Shown here in pieces: positions 1-6,758 of a DNA stretch of 9,706 nucleotides. Location: NCBI GenBank assembly GCA_004557905.1, contig SFFH01000084.1, positions 1-9,706 of the forward strand. Reading direction: 5' to 3'. Origin of the DNA: Clostridiales bacterium (lineage in GTDB: Bacteria; Bacillota; Clostridia; Christensenellales; Aristaeellaceae). The notes under the pieces are model-generated. The model was given only the letters and a program-made list of their open reading frames with translations. It searched no databases and had not been told where the DNA came from. Numbering within the stretch: position 1 is the stretch's first letter; each line of letters opens with the position of its first letter. A program made the translations under genes and the position numbers.

Positions 1-510
1 CGTCACGCGGATATCCTGCACGCGCCGCTCGAGCCGGGCGATATCCTGCGCGTCCTCGCCGCGCGCCTTCGCCTGGCGGATGGCCTCCTCGCCCACGACG
101 ATCAGCGAGCACAGCTCGCGATAGAGTCCCTCGTTGCGCTCGTAGACGCGGTCCAGCAGCGCGCTGTCGCGCATGAGCGCCACGCGCCGGTCGGTCATCT
201 CGTCCGCGCAGGCGTTGATTTTCGGCTCGGCCTTTTCATAGGCGGCGCGCACCTCCTGCAGGCTCGCCGCTCCGCCGAACACCTTTCGGAACAGCCCCTT
301 CGCCTCCGAGGCAAACGAGCAGGACTTGATCTGCGCGGCCAGCGTCTGCATCGTGCCGCTCAGATCGCCCATGTCCTTGCGCAGCATCTGGGCAAGCGCA
401 AGATCGGAGAACGCGCCCATCTCCTTCTGCGCGCGCGCGCCGAAGCCCGCCACCTGCGCGCCGTCGCGCACGTCGAGCCTGGCGGCCATCTGCCGGATGC
501 GCTGCTGCAT
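1..510 (-). CDS. TelA-family toxic anion resistance protein, copy 1 (partial, runs off left edge)
   Basis: The minus-strand frame is open from 528 to the window edge. It gives at least 170 residues (from Met at 510) that align by eye with the complete TelA paralog at 6947-8161: LDVRDGAQVAGFG, then KEMGAFSDLAL, a KGLFRKVFGG segment, YEKAEPKINACADEM, then LLDRVYERNEGLYREL and ERRVQDIRV. TelA proteins (PF05816) are helical, coiled-coil-rich cytosolic proteins linked to tellurite, antimicrobial and cell-envelope stress tolerance; their biochemical function is unsettled. The family is usually 350-400 residues, so about half lies outside. It follows xpaC directly, as in the Bacillus xpaC-yaaN pair. 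Start problem: the good ribosome-binding site (542-535) and an ATG at 529 overlapping the xpaC stop are in another frame. Only ATG at 510 or TTG at 519 is in frame, and neither has a well-spaced site. A one-base indel between 529 and 510 would join both parts as MSEFADMQQRI. The family call is firm; the start is uncertain. Confidence 0.85.
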   Translation of the reverse strand, partial: MQQRIRQMAARLDVRDGAQVAGFGARAQKEMGAFSDLALAQMLRKDMGDLSGTMQTLAAQIKSCSFASEAKGLFRKVFGGAASLQEVRAAYEKAEPKINACADEMTDRRVALMRDSALLDRVYERNEGLYRELCSLIVVGEEAIRQAKARGEDAQDIARLERRVQDIRVT

Positions 511-525
511 GTCTGGCAAACTCGC

Positions 526-1221
526 TCATTGTTTCCCCTCCCGGGTGAACAGCCCGGCGAACGGATCATCCGCCTCTTCCTGTGCAGGCGCTTCGTCCTT
601 CTCCTCCGCGAGCAGGCCGTCGCTTTCCAGCATGTCGGAGAGCACGTCCATCTCGCTCTCCAGGTTGATGAAGCGGAACTCGTTGAGCGCGTCCAGCTGC
701 TTGTGGAAGGCCGCCTGCACCTGCGCCATCGCCGCGCGGATCTTCTCCGCGATCTGCGCGCTCGCGCCCGCGTTCACCTCGTGCTCGAGCTTCGCGCGCT
801 CCTGCAGGAGCTTGAGCGTCGCCGGCAGGTAATAGCGCAGGAACGTGCGCAGCGAGGAGAGCATGTTCGGCTGCTCCTCCAGCCTCTGCAGGATCGTGCG
901 GCAGGTCGCCTCGATGTCGTCAATCTGCGCGGACAGCTCGCGCTCGGCAATCGCCTCGTTCGCCTGCGCGATAGCAGCCAGCTGGCCGCGCGCCTCGGCG
1001 ATGAGCGCATCCACCTCGGCATTGCCGCTCCTGGGCGCGCGCTCAATCTCCACCACGCGGTCGGGAAAGAGCCTCCTGCCCGCCAGGAAGCCTAGCGCGC
1101 CGGCCGCCGCCGCGATGCCATAGCTCAGCAGGGAGCCGATGCCCAGCACCAGCGCCACAGCGAACACCGCCAGGCCCGCCGTCACATACGGCGCGCCGGA
1201 ACGAATCGTCTTCTTCTCCAT
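526..1221 (-). CDS. xpaC: XpaC-family membrane protein
   Basis: This 231-residue protein has two closely spaced hydrophobic segments (about residues 12-30 and 32-48) and a basic turn (RRLF). A long, largely helical coiled-coil cytosolic part follows, about 65-200, with features such as LQRLEEQPNMLSSLRTFLRYYLP and LDALNEFRFINLESEMDVL. It ends in an acidic tail. Layout, length and the conserved RYYLPATLKLL region match the XpaC family (PF10112, named after hydrolysis of 5-bromo-4-chloroindolyl phosphate in Bacillus). The true activity of the family is not established. The start ATG at 1221 has GAGGG seven bases upstream. The gene begins 14 bases after the secreted-protein gene and overlaps the start region of telA copy 1, so all three are very likely cotranscribed. 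XpaC next to TelA is a recurring pair in Firmicutes, which strengthens both calls. Confidence 0.85.
   Translation of the reverse strand: MEKKTIRSGAPYVTAGLAVFAVALVLGIGSLLSYGIAAAAGALGFLAGRRLFPDRVVEIERAPRSGNAEVDALIAEARGQLAAIAQANEAIAERELSAQIDDIEATCRTILQRLEEQPNMLSSLRTFLRYYLPATLKLLQERAKLEHEVNAGASAQIAEKIRAAMAQVQAAFHKQLDALNEFRFINLESEMDVLSDMLESDGLLAEEKDEAPAQEEADDPFAGLFTREGKQ
535..542 (-). promoter_or_regulatory. Ribosome-binding site in front of telA copy 1
   Basis: On the minus strand GGGAGGGG lies five bases before ATG at 529-527, which overlaps the xpaC stop codon (528-526) in the classic ATGA arrangement of coupled genes. This site selects the ATG at 529, but that ATG opens a frame that is not the TelA frame. 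It therefore supports either a one-base indel just after the start or reinitiation further down at 510. Confidence 0.7.
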
Positions 1222-1235
1222 CCTCTTGCCCTCAA

Positions 1236-1928
1236 TCAGTCCTCATTGGCGCTGAACATCGCGCCGGCGCGCACCTGCGTGGGCAGCGCGTCATAGCTCC
1301 TCCACTGCTCTGTCAGCTCCTCCTCGATGTCAAAGCGCACCATCACGCTGCCGCCCGCCGGGATGCCGATGTCCTGCAGCCGCATGCCGTCGGCGCAGAC
1401 CATCTGCCCGGCGTCCGTGTACAGCCCGAACGCGGCCGACGCGCCGAACGCGGCCTCGTCCGTCGGATTGGTGATCTCGCACACGACGCTCATCCTGCCC
1501 GTGACGTCGTTGAGCTCGATGCGCGCCTGCGCCTCAAGCGCCTGTCCGGCGTACGCCGGGTTGACCGTCATGTAGCCGACGTCGTACTGAAGGCCCGTGA
1601 CAGCCGGTATCCCCCCGCCGGGCTCCAGGGACACGATGTCAAACAGATAGCCGTCCGCGCCCGGGGCCAGGAAGGGCGGCCAGAGCCGGGACACCCGGGT
1701 TTCGGCGAGCGCCTCCTCCCCGCTCATGAGGTACAGGGTACCCTCGTCCAGGCAGATCGTCTGGTCGGATTGGTTGTGCACCTGGGCAAAGCAGTACACC
1801 AGAACATATTCGCCCGACTGCACGATGTTGCAGGAGGACTGGACGATCGCGCCCTCATCCTGCGCCAGCGCGGGCACGCCGGTCATCAGCGCCAGCGCAA
1901 GCGCCAGCAGCATTGCCGCTTTTTTCAT
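1236..1928 (-). CDS. Secreted protein of unknown function, first gene of the xpaC-telA operon
   Basis: A 230-residue protein is read from ATG at 1928, chosen because GGAGG lies eight bases upstream; a longer frame from 1973 would begin without such a site. Residues 1-22 form a clear signal peptide (MKKAAMLLALALALMTG, cleavage likely after PALA); there is no lipobox. The mature part looks like one or two beta-sandwich modules: alternating hydrophobic residues, GEYVLVYCFAQVHNQSDQTICLDEGTLYL, then VTGRMSVVCEITNPTDEAAFGASAAFGLYTDAG. This resembles FxLYD-type or other Ig-like extracytoplasmic domains, with several cysteines that could pair. No family is recognised with confidence. Being first in an operon with XpaC and TelA suggests an envelope-related role for the unit; that is inference. 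Confidence 0.75.
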   Translation of the reverse strand: MKKAAMLLALALALMTGVPALAQDEGAIVQSSCNIVQSGEYVLVYCFAQVHNQSDQTICLDEGTLYLMSGEEALAETRVSRLWPPFLAPGADGYLFDIVSLEPGGGIPAVTGLQYDVGYMTVNPAYAGQALEAQARIELNDVTGRMSVVCEITNPTDEAAFGASAAFGLYTDAGQMVCADGMRLQDIGIPAGGSVMVRFDIEEELTEQWRSYDALPTQVRAGAMFSANED

Positions 1929-1981
1929 GTCTTGATCCTCCGTTCTGTACGCCCTTTCAGGTTCTGTATTCAAGCGGTATC

Positions 1982-2010
1982 AGTATAGCATGTTTCGTTT
2001 TTTGCCGCAA
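1982..2010 (-). promoter_or_regulatory. Sigma-A-type promoter of the secreted protein-xpaC-telA operon
   Basis: On the minus strand TTGCGG (2010-2005) and TATACT (1987-1982) are separated by exactly 17 bases. It points at the start codon at 1928, leaving a leader of roughly 45 bases. No other promoter is evident within the three-gene unit. Confidence 0.65.
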
Positions 2011-2150
2011 GCTGACCCTGCTTACAATGTCGTCCAAAGCGCCTGCAATATACAAAAGCGCGCAGTGCGCACTCCCACTTCCGAACGACTTTGCAGGGCC
2101 GAGCCATTCGGTGCCCGCCGCACGATGCTTTGCGAAGTTTTCCATTGAAC

Positions 2151-2196
2151 AAAAAAGCGCGGCCGTGCAGCAGGACATACCCGCCGCCGGCCGCGC
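2151..2196 (-). terminator. Intrinsic terminator of the VanW-secreted protein unit
   Basis: On the minus strand a perfect nine-base GC stem (GCGCGGCCG, 2196-2188, with CGGCCGCGC, 2165-2157) encloses a 22-base loop. It is followed by six T residues (2156-2151). It lies about ten bases after the stop of the gene at 2205-2789 and insulates the next operon, whose promoter is at 2010-1982. Confidence 0.85.
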
Positions 2197-2204
2197 CGAA
2201 AGCC

Positions 2205-2789
2205 TCAGTTCACCTGACGGCGCACGCCGTCCTCGCTGACCACCGTCACCGGCGCATCCTCGCCGCTGACGCAAAGCTGCTCCGCCTTGCCAAGGCCCAG
2301 CGCATCGCGCACGGCCTGCAATTCGTCTACGCTGTAGTGCGCGCGCACATAGCGGTCCGCGTCCGCGACGACCACCTCGGAAATGCCCAGCCGCCTGAGC
2401 GTATCCAGCGCCGGCTGATCCATCTGCAAAGTGATCACGTCGCTTAAAACCGATGCCTGCAGATACAGGCACATCGCGTCCACGTCGGACGCCGAGACCT
2501 TGAGCTTCTCGCGGAAGGTGACCTCGTCGCCCATCGGCGTATGCAGGCGCAGGTTGATGAACACGCCGCCCAGGCGCGCCTGACGCAGCCAGGCCTGACT
2601 GACCGTCACGCCGCGGCAGGGCTCCGCCTTTCCAAACGGAGAAAGACGCTCCATGGTCTGCTGCGCAGCCTGTGCCCCCGGCACCTGCGGCGCGGTCTCC
2701 GCGGCGAGCACGCCAACCGGCGCGGTCAGCAGCGCCGCAGCCAGCGCGGCGGCGGCAAGGGTTCTCTGGGTATATCGTTTCACGGTCAT
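2205..2789 (-). CDS. Small secreted protein of unknown function downstream of the VanW-domain gene
   Basis: A 194-residue protein has an N-terminal signal peptide (KRYTQRTLAAAALAAALLT, cleavage likely near VLAAE, residue 30). The exported part is about 165 residues with no membrane segment. Two stretches look like beta-alpha units: VFINLRLHTPMGDEVTFREKL, and VITLQMDQPALDTLRRLGIS followed by EVVVADADRYVRAHYSVDEL. No known family was recognised. It starts 36 bases after the VanW stop and ends at a strong terminator, so it is the last gene of that unit. The start could be ATG at 2789 (AAAGGGG only three bases away) or GTG at 2783 (the same site nine bases away, better spaced); the protein barely changes. 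A partner role with the upstream cell-wall protein is plausible from position only. Confidence 0.7.
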   Translation of the reverse strand: MTVKRYTQRTLAAAALAAALLTAPVGVLAAETAPQVPGAQAAQQTMERLSPFGKAEPCRGVTVSQAWLRQARLGGVFINLRLHTPMGDEVTFREKLKVSASDVDAMCLYLQASVLSDVITLQMDQPALDTLRRLGISEVVVADADRYVRAHYSVDELQAVRDALGLGKAEQLCVSGEDAPVTVVSEDGVRRQVN

Positions 2790-2824
2790 ACGCCCCTTTC
2801 TTCTCTCCTGTGTTTCCGTCTTCG

Positions 2825-4720
2825 TCAGTTGAACAGACCGTAGCCAGCCGGCGTCGGGGTCTCTCTGGGCGTCACGCCGATGTAGACCTTCGGCGTGGTG
2901 GCCTTGTAGGTATCGGTGTATTTCTTCTCGCGGCTGACCTCGAGACCCTTGGCATCCATCGTCACCAGGTACACGTCCACCACATACCCCTTGTGTCCGT
3001 TGCTGACCTGCTTCGTCTCGTCGTCGTAGACGACGTACTGCGCTTCCTTGTCCGGGATGTAGGTCGGCTCCGGCACCGGGATCTCCTCGACCACCTGGGA
3101 ATCGAGCTTGTAGCTGTAGCCGTTGGGGTCCGGCCTGCCGTGGATGGTGAACTTGGTGTACCAGTAGCCCTTCTTCTTGTAGTACTCGGTGGAGATGTAG
3201 ATATCCGCGTTGGTCGTGTTCTTGAACACGAAATCCAGGCGGTCGTCCTGCACCGTGGCGTCCAGGCCCAGCGGCACATAGTTGGAAGCCAGCGAGTGCT
3301 GATAGCGCGTGGTGACCTGAAGGCCCGCGCCGACCACGGCGTTGTAGAGCGTGGAGGACACCTGGCAGATGCCGCCGCCCACGCCTGTGCGGTAGTCGCC
3401 GTAGGCGAGCTCCGGCGCATCGGCGTAGCCGTTGGCGTAGGTACGCTTGCCGGCGACCTTGTTGAAGGAGACCGACTCGCCGGACTTGATGATCAGCTTG
3501 TCGAACTTCTTGGTGCCGACCTCGATGTTGATGAAGCGGCCCGGGTCGCTGGTCGCGCCGATCGCCGTCTCATAGGTGCTCAGCTGCACGATCTGGCTTT
3601 CCAGATACGCGCGCGTCACCGGCGCCTGTACGGTCGTCGGCGAGAGATCGACCGTGCCGGACTGCAGCGTATCGACCATCGCGCAGATGCGCTCGTTCAG
3701 GCCGCTGATGTCAAGCTCCTGCCCCGGCACGTCGTCCGTGTAGGAAAACGGCGGCCACTGGGTATCGTCGGAAACGCGCGTCGCGCTGACGGGCGCCCGA
3801 TCGACCTCCTGCTTGATCTGCGTCAGAATCTGGTTCACGCTGGACAGGTCGTAGCTCAGCGTCGTATAGCGCATCACCGCCTCGCCCTCCAGCGCCTTGA
3901 CCTGCTCGTAGCGGCTCGAGGCGGAGCCCGTGTGGCCGATCGCCCAGAGCTGATCGAGCTGATCCGCCACGTCGTACTGCATCCTCAGGTCGTCGCCGGT
4001 GATGTTCCAGCTGCGGCCGCTGCCGTCCGTCGTGCGCAGCGTAATGCTGAAGCTCGCGATCTGCGCCTTCACCTGCTGGGTGACGATGGCCGCGGCCTCG
4101 TCCAGCGTTCTGCCCTCCAGCGGGATGTTGTTGACAAAGATATTCGGATAGAACACGCCGTCGCCGCGGTCGAGCGTCTGCTTGATGTCCAGCAGACGCG
4201 TGCCGCCCATCACGCCGGCCACCACCAGGGCAAGCACCAGCGCCGAGCCGGCCAGGACGGCTGCGGCCTTGCGCAGCTGGGCCCTGCGCCGTGCGGCGGC
4301 CTTTTTGCCCGTCTTGCGCGGCGCGGGCGCTTTGGCCTTCGCGGTCTTGCCGCTTCCGGCCGTCTTGGCGCTTTTCACCGTTCGGGCGGTCGTCTTCCTG
4401 CGGGGCTGTGGCTTCTCCGACGGGCCTTGCGTGTCTCCGCTCCGCTTTTCACCTGCGGATTTCCTGTTCATTTCAAGGATGGCGCGCGCCTCCCCGCCTG
4501 CCGCGGTGCGCGCTGCGTTTTTCTCCTCCTGCGGCCTGGCTGCCGGCGCGCCGCGGCGCTCCGCAGCGCCGGACACACGGCTGGCGGAAACCATCCAGTC
4601 CGGCGTATCCTCGTCCGCCGCCACAATACGGTGCGACGGCTCGGCGGGCTTCTCCTCATCAGGGATTGGAGAAATCGCCTGAGGTCTTCTTCTTCGGTGC
4701 GGCTGTCTGCTTTCAGACAC
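2825..4720 (-). CDS. Membrane-anchored VanW-domain / peptidoglycan-binding protein
   Basis: The protein has 631 residues from GTG at 4720. That start is chosen because a perfect AAGGAGGT lies seven bases upstream, and because a TTG at 4783 would fall on the predicted transcription start. Residues 1-150 are a disordered, Lys/Arg/Ala/Pro-rich cytosolic tail. One membrane helix follows at about 152-172 (VLAGSALVLALVVAGVM), then an extracellular part. About 190-360 looks like the PG_binding_4 type (PNIFVNNIPLEGRTLDEAAA). About 400-520 is a VanW domain (PF04294) with the signature TGVGGGICQVSSTLYNA at about 446-462 and GLDATVQDDRLDF. A Pro-rich tail ends it. Relatives such as YoaR act at the cell wall; the catalytic role of VanW is unknown. 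No linked vancomycin-resistance genes (vanH, vanA or vanX) are present, so this is a housekeeping-type VanW protein and not evidence of resistance. Confidence 0.88.
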   Translation of the reverse strand: MSESRQPHRRRRPQAISPIPDEEKPAEPSHRIVAADEDTPDWMVSASRVSGAAERRGAPAARPQEEKNAARTAAGGEARAILEMNRKSAGEKRSGDTQGPSEKPQPRRKTTARTVKSAKTAGSGKTAKAKAPAPRKTGKKAAARRRAQLRKAAAVLAGSALVLALVVAGVMGGTRLLDIKQTLDRGDGVFYPNIFVNNIPLEGRTLDEAAAIVTQQVKAQIASFSITLRTTDGSGRSWNITGDDLRMQYDVADQLDQLWAIGHTGSASSRYEQVKALEGEAVMRYTTLSYDLSSVNQILTQIKQEVDRAPVSATRVSDDTQWPPFSYTDDVPGQELDISGLNERICAMVDTLQSGTVDLSPTTVQAPVTRAYLESQIVQLSTYETAIGATSDPGRFINIEVGTKKFDKLIIKSGESVSFNKVAGKRTYANGYADAPELAYGDYRTGVGGGICQVSSTLYNAVVGAGLQVTTRYQHSLASNYVPLGLDATVQDDRLDFVFKNTTNADIYISTEYYKKKGYWYTKFTIHGRPDPNGYSYKLDSQVVEEIPVPEPTYIPDKEAQYVVYDDETKQVSNGHKGYVVDVYLVTMDAKGLEVSREKKYTDTYKATTPKVYIGVTPRETPTPAGYGLFN

Positions 4721-4727
4721 AGCCTCC

Positions 4728-4735
4728 ACCTCCTT
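4728..4735 (-). promoter_or_regulatory. Ribosome-binding site that fixes the VanW gene start at GTG 4720
   Basis: AAGGAGGT (minus strand, 4735-4728) is a full anti-16S match seven bases before GTG at 4720. The TTG at 4783 has no such site and sits at the predicted transcript 5' end. Confidence 0.75.
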
Positions 4736-4788
4736 CTTGGAAAAAGCGGGCGCTCTGTCCCGATACTTCTTATAATCAATCAATCTAT

Positions 4789-4817
4789 ATCATACTTCAT
4801 TTCCGCGTCGCATGCAA
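4789..4817 (-). promoter_or_regulatory. Sigma-A-type promoter of the VanW unit
   Basis: On the minus strand TTGCAT (4817-4812) and TATGAT (4794-4789) are 17 bases apart. Transcription should begin near 4782, giving a leader of about 60 bases to the GTG start at 4720. Confidence 0.7.
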
Positions 4818-4931
4818 GGTTTTTTTGTCGAAAGCGCGCGCATCGTCCGTCAACTGTGTCTGCCTGTATGACGGGACGCGCCGGGCATTTCTTTCACCTC
4901 TGCCGCCAAAGAAAATTTTTTCATACAGGTC

Positions 4932-4960
4932 TTGACAAAGCGTCTGCTTTTGAATATAAT
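4932..4960 (+). promoter_or_regulatory. Consensus promoter of tRNA-Leu
   Basis: TTGACA (4932-4937) and TATAAT (4955-4960), both perfect consensus, are spaced by 17 bases. The tRNA begins 36 bases past the -10 box. Such full-consensus promoters are typical of stable RNA genes. Confidence 0.9.
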
Positions 4961-4996
4961 AAATCCGTTGCATACGAGATGCAGCGAATTGCATAT

Positions 4997-5078
4997 GCGG
5001 TAGTGCTGGAATTGGCAGACAGGCACGTTTGAGGGGCGTGTGTTGTATGACGTATGGGTTCAAGTCCCATCTACCGCA
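4997..5078 (+). tRNA. tRNA-Leu, anticodon GAG
   Basis: The acceptor stem GCGGTAG (4997-5003) pairs with CTACCGC (5071-5077), with discriminator A at 5078. The D arm CTG...CAG encloses AATTGGCAGA. The anticodon stem CACGT/GCGTG (5024-5028 and 5036-5040) holds loop TTGAGGG with GAG at 5031-5033, reading CUC and CUU leucine codons. There is a long variable region (5041-5053), as expected of a class II tRNA, and the T arm ATGGG-TTCAAGT-CCCAT. CCA is not encoded and must be added after transcription. A short hairpin (CGCCCT-CAC-AGGGCG, 5104-5118) follows without a T tract, so it is only a weak terminator candidate. Confidence 0.95.
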
Positions 5079-5378
5079 CTCCTGAAAAACGCGGTACAAT
5101 ACACGCCCTCACAGGGCGGCGACTGTCCTGATCAAACGAATATCGTCCCGCAGAAATTGACACGGTGCCGCTGCGTAAATTTTCTCTCCCTCCACAGGTT
5201 TCCCATTTGCCGCTCCTCCTTCTCTGCCTCGCTGGAAAGCGGATCACAGCCATGCAGCACAGCCTTGCTGCAAGGCGGATTGTGAAAGCCTTTCTGGCCG
5301 CACAACAGCCGGAACGCCTTCGGGCATCCGCTGGGAATCGCCTCCCGACGCTGATTGAAGCAGGCCGCATCCGGAGCC
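5079..5378 (+). other. Intergenic stretch of about 300 bases without a convincing gene
   Basis: Between tRNA-Leu and the promoter of the coiled-coil gene, short open frames exist on both strands (for example 5165-5389 plus, 5132-5413 minus). They start at GTG codons, lack ribosome-binding sites and show no recognisable motif. One TTGACA at 5157-5162 has no suitable -10 box. Apart from the small hairpin at 5104-5118 nothing was identified. It could be tRNA trailer plus decayed coding DNA, or an unrecognised RNA. Confidence 0.4.
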
Positions 5379-5407
5379 TTGACAAGTGAATGCCGCGCGG
5401 CTATACT
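5379..5407 (+). promoter_or_regulatory. Promoter of the coiled-coil protein gene
   Basis: TTGACA (5379-5384) and TATACT (5402-5407) are 17 bases apart. The predicted transcript starts near 5414, so the leader is very short and consists of little more than the AGGAG site (5414-5418). Confidence 0.8.
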
Positions 5408-5427
5408 GAACACAGGAGATGATACGC

Positions 5428-5769
5428 ATGAACGAGAATGAAATGCTTCTAACGATTCTGAACGAGCTCAAGTCCATGAATCACCGTCTTGACAGCCTGG
5501 AATCCGGTCAGAAGGACATGACCCACCGTCTTGACAGCTTGGAATCCGGCCAGAAGGACATGCGCACCGAGATGAAGGACATGCGCGCCGAGATGAAAGA
5601 CATGCGTGCCGACATCGAAGACCTCAAAGAGGGCCAGAAGGCAATCCGTCGCGACGTTGCCCGAGTAGACCGGAAGCTCGACCGCCTGTCCGCCGATGTG
5701 GGCGACACGCTGGTCTACGTCACCGAGAACGTCGATACCGAGATCAACCAGATCAGGAAAGCAAAATAA
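5428..5769 (+). CDS. Small coiled-coil protein with internal tandem repeats
   Basis: A 113-residue protein starts at ATG 5428, nine bases after AGGAG; an in-frame ATG at 5419 touches that site and is too close. It has no signal peptide or membrane segment. Nearly the whole length is predicted coiled coil. Residues 19-32 and 33-46 are two copies of a 14-residue unit beginning HRLDSLESGQKDM. Three heptads of the type EMKDMRA follow, then ADIEDLKEGQKAIRRD and a heptad-patterned end (RKLDRLSADVGDTLVYVTENV). Sequences of this style are common small proteins in Clostridia and phages with no assigned function; self-assembly as a helical bundle is likely. It has its own promoter and terminator, so it is a single-gene unit. 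Codon use is less GC-biased than in its neighbours, which hints at separate origin. Confidence 0.8.
   Translation: MNENEMLLTILNELKSMNHRLDSLESGQKDMTHRLDSLESGQKDMRTEMKDMRAEMKDMRADIEDLKEGQKAIRRDVARVDRKLDRLSADVGDTLVYVTENVDTEINQIRKAK
5482..5565 (+). repeat. Tandem 42-bp duplication inside the coiled-coil gene
   Basis: Two adjacent 42-base units (5482-5523 and 5524-5565) differ at about four positions, mostly at the last codon. A run of 21-base units (5566-5586, 5587-5607, degenerate 5608-5628) follows. Unit sizes are multiples of the 21-base heptad, so gain or loss keeps both frame and coiled-coil register. Confidence 0.85.
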
Positions 5770-5813
5770 GCACAGCATCACCCGCTGCATTCATGCCGCA
5801 TCACAAACCAATC

Positions 5814-5847
5814 AGGAGCCGACCACTACACGCGATCGGCTCCTTTT
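5814..5847 (+). terminator. Intrinsic terminator of the coiled-coil gene
   Basis: A perfect nine-base stem, AGGAGCCGA (5814-5822) with TCGGCTCCT (5836-5844), has a 13-base loop and ends in TTTT. It lies 44 bases after the stop codon, between convergent genes. On the minus strand there is no real T tract, so it is mainly a plus-strand terminator. Confidence 0.8.
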
Positions 5848-5894
5848 CGTTATGCGCTTTCCTTCGTGCTCCCGCGCCTGGCCCGCATCACGCG

Positions 5895-6758
5895 TTACGC
5901 CTTCTCCCGCTGGGAATTGACCACCAGCGCGGCGAAGATCACCGCAAAGCCCAGCAGCATTCTGGGGGTGACGGCCTCGCCCAGGAAGATGCAGGAGGCC
6001 AGCGCGCCGAACACCGATTCCAGCGACAGCAGGATCGACGCGTGCGACGCGGGCGCCATGCTCTGGCCGATGTTCTGCAGGCTCATGGCGACCGTCGTGG
6101 AGAAGACCGACAGGTACAGCAGGCTGCCCACGGTGTCCATGTGCAGGCTCATGGGCAGTCCGCGCTCAAAGAGCAGATGATATACCGCGGCGAACGCTGC
6201 GGCAAACGCGAACTGCAGCACGATCAGCGCGTAGGTGTTCGTCTTGCGCTGGCAGCGCTCCACGGCCATGATGTGCGCCGCATAGAACACGCCGCACAGG
6301 AGCGTCAGCAGGTCGCCGATGTTCAGCCCGCCGCTCTCGCCGTCCAGCGACAGGCAGCCGATGCCGGCCAGCATCAGTCCCGCCGCGATGAAGTTGCTCC
6401 GGCTCAGCTTCTGCCGGAAGATCAGCCAGCTGGCAAAGGGCACCAGCAGCACATAGACTGTCGTCAGGAAGGCGTTCTTGCCCGCCGTCGTGTAGTCAAG
6501 GCCGATCGTCTGCACGATGTACGCCAGCGCAAGCAGCAGGCCCACCAGCGCGCCGCGCGCGACGTCCGCGCGGGCAATGTCCTTCAGATGCCTGCGAAAC
6601 AGCACCGCCGCCAGCAGCGTGGCAATCCCGTAGCGAATGGCGATGATCGCTGCGGGCGGCACGCTGGAAAGCGTGTTCTTCATCACCACAAAGCCCGTAC
6701 CCCAGATCAGCGCCGTCAGCGTCAGAATGCCGTCGGCGATCCACTCTTTTCTCGTCAT
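5895..6758 (-). CDS. EamA/DMT-family membrane transporter
   Basis: A 287-residue protein is read from ATG at 6758, chosen because GGAGG lies eight bases upstream; the frame extends further up without support. It has about ten hydrophobic helices arranged as two EamA repeats (PF00892), roughly residues 8-137 and 148-282. Family hallmarks are ALIWGTGFVVMKNTL (16-30), the IRYG pair at 41-44, LDYTTAGKNAFLTT (88-101) and, in the second half, SLESVFGAL with FLGEAVTP (245-265). Drug/metabolite transporters of this type export amino acids or metabolites at the cytoplasmic membrane; the substrate cannot be told from sequence. The gene is divergent from telA copy 2 and convergent with the coiled-coil gene, so it stands alone. 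Confidence 0.9.
   Translation of the reverse strand: MTRKEWIADGILTLTALIWGTGFVVMKNTLSSVPPAAIIAIRYGIATLLAAVLFRRHLKDIARADVARGALVGLLLALAYIVQTIGLDYTTAGKNAFLTTVYVLLVPFASWLIFRQKLSRSNFIAAGLMLAGIGCLSLDGESGGLNIGDLLTLLCGVFYAAHIMAVERCQRKTNTYALIVLQFAFAAAFAAVYHLLFERGLPMSLHMDTVGSLLYLSVFSTTVAMSLQNIGQSMAPASHASILLSLESVFGALASCIFLGEAVTPRMLLGFAVIFAALVVNSQREKA

Noticed and set aside
236..529. Minus-strand frame from ATG 529 as a separate gene
   Set aside because: It has a good ribosome-binding site, but its protein is Arg/Ala-rich and featureless while the neighbouring frame encodes clear TelA sequence.
2825..4720. Vancomycin-resistance locus
   Set aside because: VanW domains are widespread; no vanH, vanA, vanX or two-component genes are present.
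4720..4783. TTG at 4783 as the VanW start
   Set aside because: It lies at the predicted transcription start with no ribosome-binding site; GTG 4720 has a perfect one.
2672..5032. Plus-strand open frame of 786 codons
   Set aside because: It is antisense to the VanW gene and its downstream partner. Its protein is Arg/Val/Leu/His-rich low-quality sequence with no domain, a GC-codon shadow.
4797..5099. Minus-strand open frame across the tRNA
   Set aside because: It reads through tRNA-Leu and two promoters and has no start signal.
5157..5185. TTGACA as a promoter after the tRNA
   Set aside because: No acceptable -10 box at 16-18 bases.
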